Source: JADZAI01 sp964390465 (GTDB lineage: Bacteria > Pseudomonadota > Alphaproteobacteria > Micropepsales > Micropepsaceae). Taken from it: a stretch of 64,000 nucleotides of DNA. The position numbers and the translations under genes were made by a program. Shown one piece after another: positions 59,999 to 64,000 of the stretch. The stretch lies in NCBI GenBank assembly GCA_964390465.1, contig CAYMIJ010000012.1:1-64000 (forward strand), read 5' to 3'. Below the pieces are notes generated by a model. The model was not told the origin of the DNA and searched no databases. It saw only the letters and a list, made by a program, of their open reading frames with translations. The first letter of the stretch is position 1. Each line of letters starts with the position of its first letter.

Positions 59999-60958
59999 GT
60001 GGCCGTTTACACCGACATCAGCGACGAAGAACTCACGGACTTCCTGACCGCCTATGACATCGGTTCGCCGCTCGCCTTCAAAGGCATCGCGGAAGGCGTC
60101 GAGAACTCGAACTATTTTCTGCAAACAGAAACCGGCCGCTTCATTCTCACGCTTTACGAAAAGCGCGTCGACGCGGCAGACCTGCCTTTCTTCATGGGCC
60201 TGCTCGATCATCTGGCGGCAAAGGGCGTCACCTGCCCCGGTCCGGTTCATGGCCAGGATGGCAAGGCGGTTCGTATGCTTGCCGGACGCCCTGCGGCCAT
60301 CCAGACCTTTCTGGATGGGGTCTCGCCGCGCCGCCCGACCACGGCCCATTGCAGTGCAGCGGGTGAAACATCCGCGCGGCTGCATCTGGCCAGTGCGGAT
60401 TTTTCGCTGACCCGCCCCAATGCCCTCTCGCTCGGCGGATGGCAGCGGCTGGCCACAGCGACCGCTGCGGGTGCTGACAGCGTCGCGCCAGGACTCGCCG
60501 ATGTCATCGCCCGCGAGATCAGCTTTCTGACTGAGAACTGGCCAACGGATCTGCCAGCAGGCGTCATCCATGCCGACATGTTTCCCGATAACACGCTGTT
60601 CATCGGCGACAGGCTTACCGGCGTCATCGACTTCTATTTCGCCTGCACGGATGCGCTGGCCTATGATGTCGCCGTCAATCTCAATGCTTGGTGCTTTGAA
60701 CCCGACGGCAGCTTCAACATCACCAAGGGTCGCGCATTGCTGTCGCGCTATCAGGCGCTGCGTCCCTTAAGCGAAACCGAACGCACCGCTTTACCCATTC
60801 TGGCGCGTGGTGCAGCGCTGCGCTTTCTGCTGACACGTCTTTATGACTGGCTGAACCGCGATCCGGCAGCTTTCGTGCGGCCCAAGGATCCGCTCGACTA
60901 TCTCAGCCGCTTACGCTTTCACCAGCATGTCGACAGTGCGGGCGGCTATGGCCTCTAG
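59999..60958 (+). CDS. thrB: homoserine kinase (ThrB, APH-fold)
   Basis: 319-aa kinase of the phosphotransferase (APH) type that replaces GHMP ThrB in Alphaproteobacteria. VYTDISDEELTDFLTAYDIG opens the family; catalytic HADMFPDNTLF (HxDxxxxN) near residue 192 and VIDFYFACTD follow. GTG 59999 sits six bases after CAGGGTG and just after the ispH stop. rnhA overlaps its end by 11 bp. Confidence 0.92.
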   Translation: MAVYTDISDEELTDFLTAYDIGSPLAFKGIAEGVENSNYFLQTETGRFILTLYEKRVDAADLPFFMGLLDHLAAKGVTCPGPVHGQDGKAVRMLAGRPAAIQTFLDGVSPRRPTTAHCSAAGETSARLHLASADFSLTRPNALSLGGWQRLATATAAGADSVAPGLADVIAREISFLTENWPTDLPAGVIHADMFPDNTLFIGDRLTGVIDFYFACTDALAYDVAVNLNAWCFEPDGSFNITKGRALLSRYQALRPLSETERTALPILARGAALRFLLTRLYDWLNRDPAAFVRPKDPLDYLSRLRFHQHVDSAGGYGL

Positions 60959-61394
60959 CGGTAGGCGCGTGAGCATTTTCACGGACGGCGCCTGTTCGGG
61001 TAACCCCGGCCCCGGCGGCTGGGGCTCCATTCTGGTCTATGGCCGCACGGAAAAGGAACTTTCAGGTGGCGAGGCAGACACCACCAATAACCGCATGGAG
61101 CTGATGGCCGCGATCAGCGCTCTGGAGGCGCTCAATCGTTCGTGTACGGCTGATCTCTATACGGACTCACGTTACGTGATGGACGGCATCACGAAATGGA
61201 TCAGCGGCTGGAAAGCGCGCGGGTGGAAAACCGCCGCCAAAGACCCCGTGAAGAACGAAGATCTGTGGCGGCGACTTGATGAGGCACAGGCCCGCCATGA
61301 CGTGGCCTGGCATTGGGTGAAAGGCCATGACGGCCACGAGATGAACGAGCGCGCCGATGCATTGGCGCGCTCGGCCATTCCCAAGCCGACTTAA
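60948..61394 (+). CDS. rnhA: ribonuclease HI
   Basis: 148-aa nuclease degrading RNA in RNA-DNA hybrids. The catalytic acids are in FTDGACSGNPGPGGWG, NNRMELMAAI, LYTDSRYV and NERADALA. ATG 60948 lies inside the thrB end; an upstream ATG at 60927 is possible. Its stop shares TTAA with the convergent peroxiredoxin. Confidence 0.95.
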   Translation: MASSGRRVSIFTDGACSGNPGPGGWGSILVYGRTEKELSGGEADTTNNRMELMAAISALEALNRSCTADLYTDSRYVMDGITKWISGWKARGWKTAAKDPVKNEDLWRRLDEAQARHDVAWHWVKGHDGHEMNERADALARSAIPKPT

Positions 61395-61873
61395 AGCTGG
61401 CCCAGCATCGTCTCGGCGCTGGAGGCTGAAAACGCGCCTGGATCTTCGACGTTCAGCTTCTTGACCACGCCGTCATCGACGATCATCGAATAACGCTGGC
61501 TGCGCGTGCCCATGCCGAACTTGCTGCCATCCATTTCAAGACCCAGTTTTTTGGTCAGATCGGCATTGCCGTCGGCCACCATGGCGATCTTGCCGCCGAC
61601 ATTCTGATCCTTGCCCCAGGCATTCATGACGAAGGCATCGTTGACCGACAGGCAGACGATGGAGTCGATACCCTTGGCCTTCAGATCATCGGCATGGGTC
61701 AGAAAACCCGGCAGATGTTTGGCTGAACAGGTGGGTGTGAAAGCACCCGGCAATGCGAACAGCGCCACTTTCTTGCCCTTGAACAGGTCACCCACGCTCA
61801 CCTGCTGCGGACCTTTTTCGCCCATCACCGAAAGTGTGGCGTCCGGCAGGGTGTCGCCTTCCTTGATCGTCAT
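61391..61873 (-). CDS. peroxiredoxin, Prx5-type
   Basis: 160-aa thiol peroxidase. The peroxidatic Cys is in PGAFTPTCSAKHLPGF (residue about 49). It is the atypical 1-Cys or glutathione-dependent type of Prx5 by length. It converges on rnhA with a 4-bp overlap, a pairing common in the class. Confidence 0.93.
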   Translation of the reverse strand: MTIKEGDTLPDATLSVMGEKGPQQVSVGDLFKGKKVALFALPGAFTPTCSAKHLPGFLTHADDLKAKGIDSIVCLSVNDAFVMNAWGKDQNVGGKIAMVADGNADLTKKLGLEMDGSKFGMGTRSQRYSMIVDDGVVKKLNVEDPGAFSASSAETMLGQL

Positions 61874-61938
61874 GTCGTTCTCCTATGCAAATGCGGATGA
61901 ACACATGGGGGATGACAAAGCGAGAGTCCAGCCGCCGT

Positions 61939-62523
61939 TCAGTCCTCAGGCAAAGCGCGCGCGATTGTGTCGGCCTGACGCACGGCAGCGGCGGGCACCG
62001 GCACTGGGGCTGCTTTGATGATGATGTCGTGCTTTGCGTAAGCAGGGCGGCACACCTCGCCACAAACAGCATAGGTGATGGAAAGGCTCAGTCTGATGTC
62101 ATGCTCAGGCATGATCGGCGCGATGGAAATCGGCAGCACGACACTGCCCGCATAAGCGCTGACCGTCTTGCCCTTGTCGGTAATGTTCAACGGCGCGCGC
62201 CATGCGGAGACTGGCGGCGCAAGATTGAGCGAGCCCTTCCATTCCAAGACCGGCCCCTGCCCGCTCGCCGCATCGGCATAAACGAACCAGCCCGGCGCGA
62301 CATGCATCTCGATGGCGATCCACAATGGCCCGCCATAATTGTGACTGGGCGAGGCCATGATAATGCGCGTCGGCGCATTGGCATCACCGCTCCATGTGGT
62401 CGAGACATCTGGCGAATAGGGTTGGATGCAGGCTGCCTCACAGGCCGCGTCTGCCTTTGACACGAAAAGAAAAGAGGCGGCGACCAGCACCATCATCCAT
62501 CTCATGGGCCGCTTATCGCGCAT
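61939..62523 (-). CDS. DsbD N-terminal-domain-like periplasmic protein
   Basis: 194-aa exported protein with a signal peptide (about 7-26, ending KADA) and an immunoglobulin-like DsbD-alpha domain carrying CGEVCRPAY (redox CxxxC), but no membrane or thioredoxin domain. It may take electrons from a DsbD/CcdA-like donor elsewhere. ATG 62523; ATG 62505 is an alternative. Confidence 0.78.
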   Translation of the reverse strand: MRDKRPMRWMMVLVAASFLFVSKADAACEAACIQPYSPDVSTTWSGDANAPTRIIMASPSHNYGGPLWIAIEMHVAPGWFVYADAASGQGPVLEWKGSLNLAPPVSAWRAPLNITDKGKTVSAYAGSVVLPISIAPIMPEHDIRLSLSITYAVCGEVCRPAYAKHDIIIKAAPVPVPAAAVRQADTIARALPED

Positions 62524-62632
62524 GATGGGATGCTTGGCCAGTCAAGCCCGCGTGATGGTAATGCGGACCCGGCAAAACGTGGCCGGTAAAACATGGGTTG
62601 CCCGGACCGCCTGCCAGCGCTAGCGTTTCTTC

Positions 62633-63217
62633 ATGGCGCGCCGCCCAACGCATGGACAGCAGACCGGCTTCCTGAATGGCAAGCTTCTCATTGCCATGCC
62701 GTCGCTGCTGGATCCCAATTTCGAAAAGACGGTCATCCTTCTGTGCCATCACACGCCCGAAACGGCGATGGGGCTGGTGCTCAGCCGTGTCATGCCACAG
62801 GTCACATTTCGACAGGTTCTGAACCAGCTCAATGTCGATGGCACGGCAGGGCGCGATCTCGCCGTGCATTGGGGTGGGCCGGTTGAATCCGCGCGCGGCT
62901 TTGTCCTGCACTCGAATGACTATCACAGTGCCGATTCCGATCTTGGCATCTGTGAAGGCGTCGATCTGACTGCCAGCGTGGATATACTACGCCTTCTGGG
63001 TGCAGGCGGCGGCCCCGCGCGCGCATTCTTTGCGCTCGGCTATGCAGGCTGGGGGGCCGGTCAGCTCGAACAGGAGCTGCATGAAAATGCCTGGCTGACA
63101 AGCGAGCCGGACGCAGCCCTCATTTTCGATATCGCGCCGGAAGCCAAATGGGCGGCGGCACTCTCACGACTTGGTGTTGATCCGGCATTCATGCCCAGCG
63201 TTAGCGGCCGGGCCTGA
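62633..63217 (+). CDS. YqgE/AlgH family protein (DUF179)
   Basis: 194-aa cytosolic protein of unknown function. GFLNGKLLIAMPSLLDPNFEKTV opens, HHTPETAMGLVLSR and WGGPVESARGFVLHS in the middle, and ALGYAGWGAGQLEQEL near the end are the DUF179 blocks. Nothing indicates damage. It is divergent from the DsbD-like gene. Confidence 0.9.
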   Translation: MARRPTHGQQTGFLNGKLLIAMPSLLDPNFEKTVILLCHHTPETAMGLVLSRVMPQVTFRQVLNQLNVDGTAGRDLAVHWGGPVESARGFVLHSNDYHSADSDLGICEGVDLTASVDILRLLGAGGGPARAFFALGYAGWGAGQLEQELHENAWLTSEPDAALIFDIAPEAKWAAALSRLGVDPAFMPSVSGRA

Positions 63218-63228
63218 GCCAGATCGGT

Positions 63229-64000
63229 TCAGGCCACCTGCTGCGCGGCGCGCTCGCGGGCCAGAAGCTGAGTTGCGGTCACGGCATCAGAAGGCCGCCC
63301 GCAATAATAGCCTTGGGCATAAGGGCAATCATGTTCAGCCAGCAGTTGAAGTTGCTCGGCTGTTTCAACGCCTTCCACGGTCGCTGGCAGTTTCAGATCA
63401 TGCGCCAGTTTCAACAGGCCAGGCAGAACATGCGCGCCGGTATCCATGGTCGCCAGGAATGAGGCGTCGATCTTCACCCCATCGAACGGTAGCCGCGTCA
63501 GGCGACGCAGGGTGGAGTGCCCTGCGCCAAAATCGTCCATCACCAGCCCGTAACCGGCGCGGCGCAACCGCAGCATGGCTGCCGTCACATCCTCGATATT
63601 GTGGATCGCCACGGTCTCGGTGATTTCGATGCGGATCTCACCGTGTTCCAGCCCGTATGACGCTGCCAGCTCCTCACACAAAGCAAGAAAGGCTTCATCC
63701 GCCAGCTGGCGCGCCGACATATTCACATTCACGAAAACCGGGGTGCTGTTACCCGGAATCTGGCGCCAGGTGGCGGCATCGGCGGCGGCCTTGCGCATGG
63801 CAATCTCGCCGAGCTGGCCAATCAGCCCGGCATGTTCGGCCAGCGCGGCAAAGCGGTCGGCACTCAGCAGGCCTCTTTCTGGATGCTGCCAGCGCAACAG
63901 AGCCTCAAAGCCTGACAGACTGCCATCAGCAACCTTGATGATCGGCTGATAGTAGACGGTAATTTCGCCACGCGCGCCTGCATGTGCAAGATCCCGCTCC
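63229..64000 (-). CDS. EAL-domain c-di-GMP phosphodiesterase, 5' end outside window
   Basis: The C-terminal 256 codons of a larger gene that runs off the window at its 5' side. The EAL motif FEALLRW, NVNMSARQL, IEITE, DDFGAGHSTL, VKIDASFL, VEGVET and YAQGYYCGRP are all present, so metal and c-di-GMP binding residues look intact. A GGDEF or sensor domain is probable upstream but not visible. Confidence 0.92.
   Translation of the reverse strand, partial: ERDLAHAGARGEITVYYQPIIKVADGSLSGFEALLRWQHPERGLLSADRFAALAEHAGLIGQLGEIAMRKAAADAATWRQIPGNSTPVFVNVNMSARQLADEAFLALCEELAASYGLEHGEIRIEITETVAIHNIEDVTAAMLRLRRAGYGLVMDDFGAGHSTLRRLTRLPFDGVKIDASFLATMDTGAHVLPGLLKLAHDLKLPATVEGVETAEQLQLLAEHDCPYAQGYYCGRPSDAVTATQLLARERAAQQVA

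Overview
The window is high-GC, densely coded DNA from an alphaproteobacterium. The evidence is a CcrM-type GANTC methyltransferase, an alphaproteobacterial LexA box (GTTC-N7-GTTC), DUF1491, DUF6456 and PAS_5 proteins, a paired b/b' ATP synthase, the mutY / dciA / thioredoxin / smc neighbourhood and the ispH-thrB-rnhA-peroxiredoxin order. I cannot place it below class. Runs of N at 12361-12460 and 26762-26771 show that this is a scaffolded draft, and the second join looks faulty.

Layout. 2-916 is a CRISPR array of 13 full 37-bp repeats plus a truncated last one; no cas gene is in the window. It runs into intergenic repeat elements (917-1100). 1130-12269 carries a polysaccharide deacetylase, a GNAT protein, prfC, a DUF1491 protein, an NMT1/THI5-type ABC importer, a DUF1254/DUF1214 membrane pair, glyQS, an unlisted 59-aa zinc-ribbon-like protein, a TrmN6-type methyltransferase and a DUF2007 protein. 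Most of these are coupled by ATGA or TGATG overlaps. 12270-12734 is a repeat-rich non-coding stretch holding the first assembly gap. 12735-19560 has a polyprenyl diphosphate synthase, a VanY peptidase, acyl-CoA and glutathione metabolism genes and a flavin monooxygenase. 19561-20200 is an AT-rich island with one HNH nuclease gene. 20203-27429 holds methyltransferase, lipoprotein, PAS and DUF6456 genes, then ETF-QO / TPR lipoprotein / ispE. 27580-29577 is a TIR-TM-TPR protein. 29581-33243 is a TetR-controlled ABC efflux operon with a 20-bp palindromic operator.

33307-45268 is rich in genome-maintenance genes: uracil-DNA glycosylase, moaB, mmcQ, a LexA-box-preceded SplB-like radical SAM gene, rnhB, ccrM (with five GANTC sites in the 70 bp before it), mutY, dciA, a thioredoxin and smc. 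A roughly 0.8-kb foreign-looking insert (35130-35940) is bracketed by a 91%-identical duplication of the 3' end of mmcQ. 45383-46027 is a low-GC sugar transferase. 46184-53629 has argS, a pirin, and a tandem glycine riboswitch driving gcvT-gcvH-gcvPA-gcvPB. 53723-64000 has a P450, a nucleotidyltransferase, the F0 ATP synthase operon, a lipoprotein, ispH-thrB-rnhA with a convergent peroxiredoxin, a DsbD-N-like protein, YqgE and the C-terminal half of an EAL phosphodiesterase.

Three dispersed palindromic repeat families occur between genes, and one copy appears to be nested inside another (12291-12360). The items I would look at first are the LexA-controlled radical SAM gene, the mmcQ-flanked insert, the repeat-truncated CRISPR end, the TIR-TM-TPR protein and the duplicated ETF-QO segment at the scaffold join.
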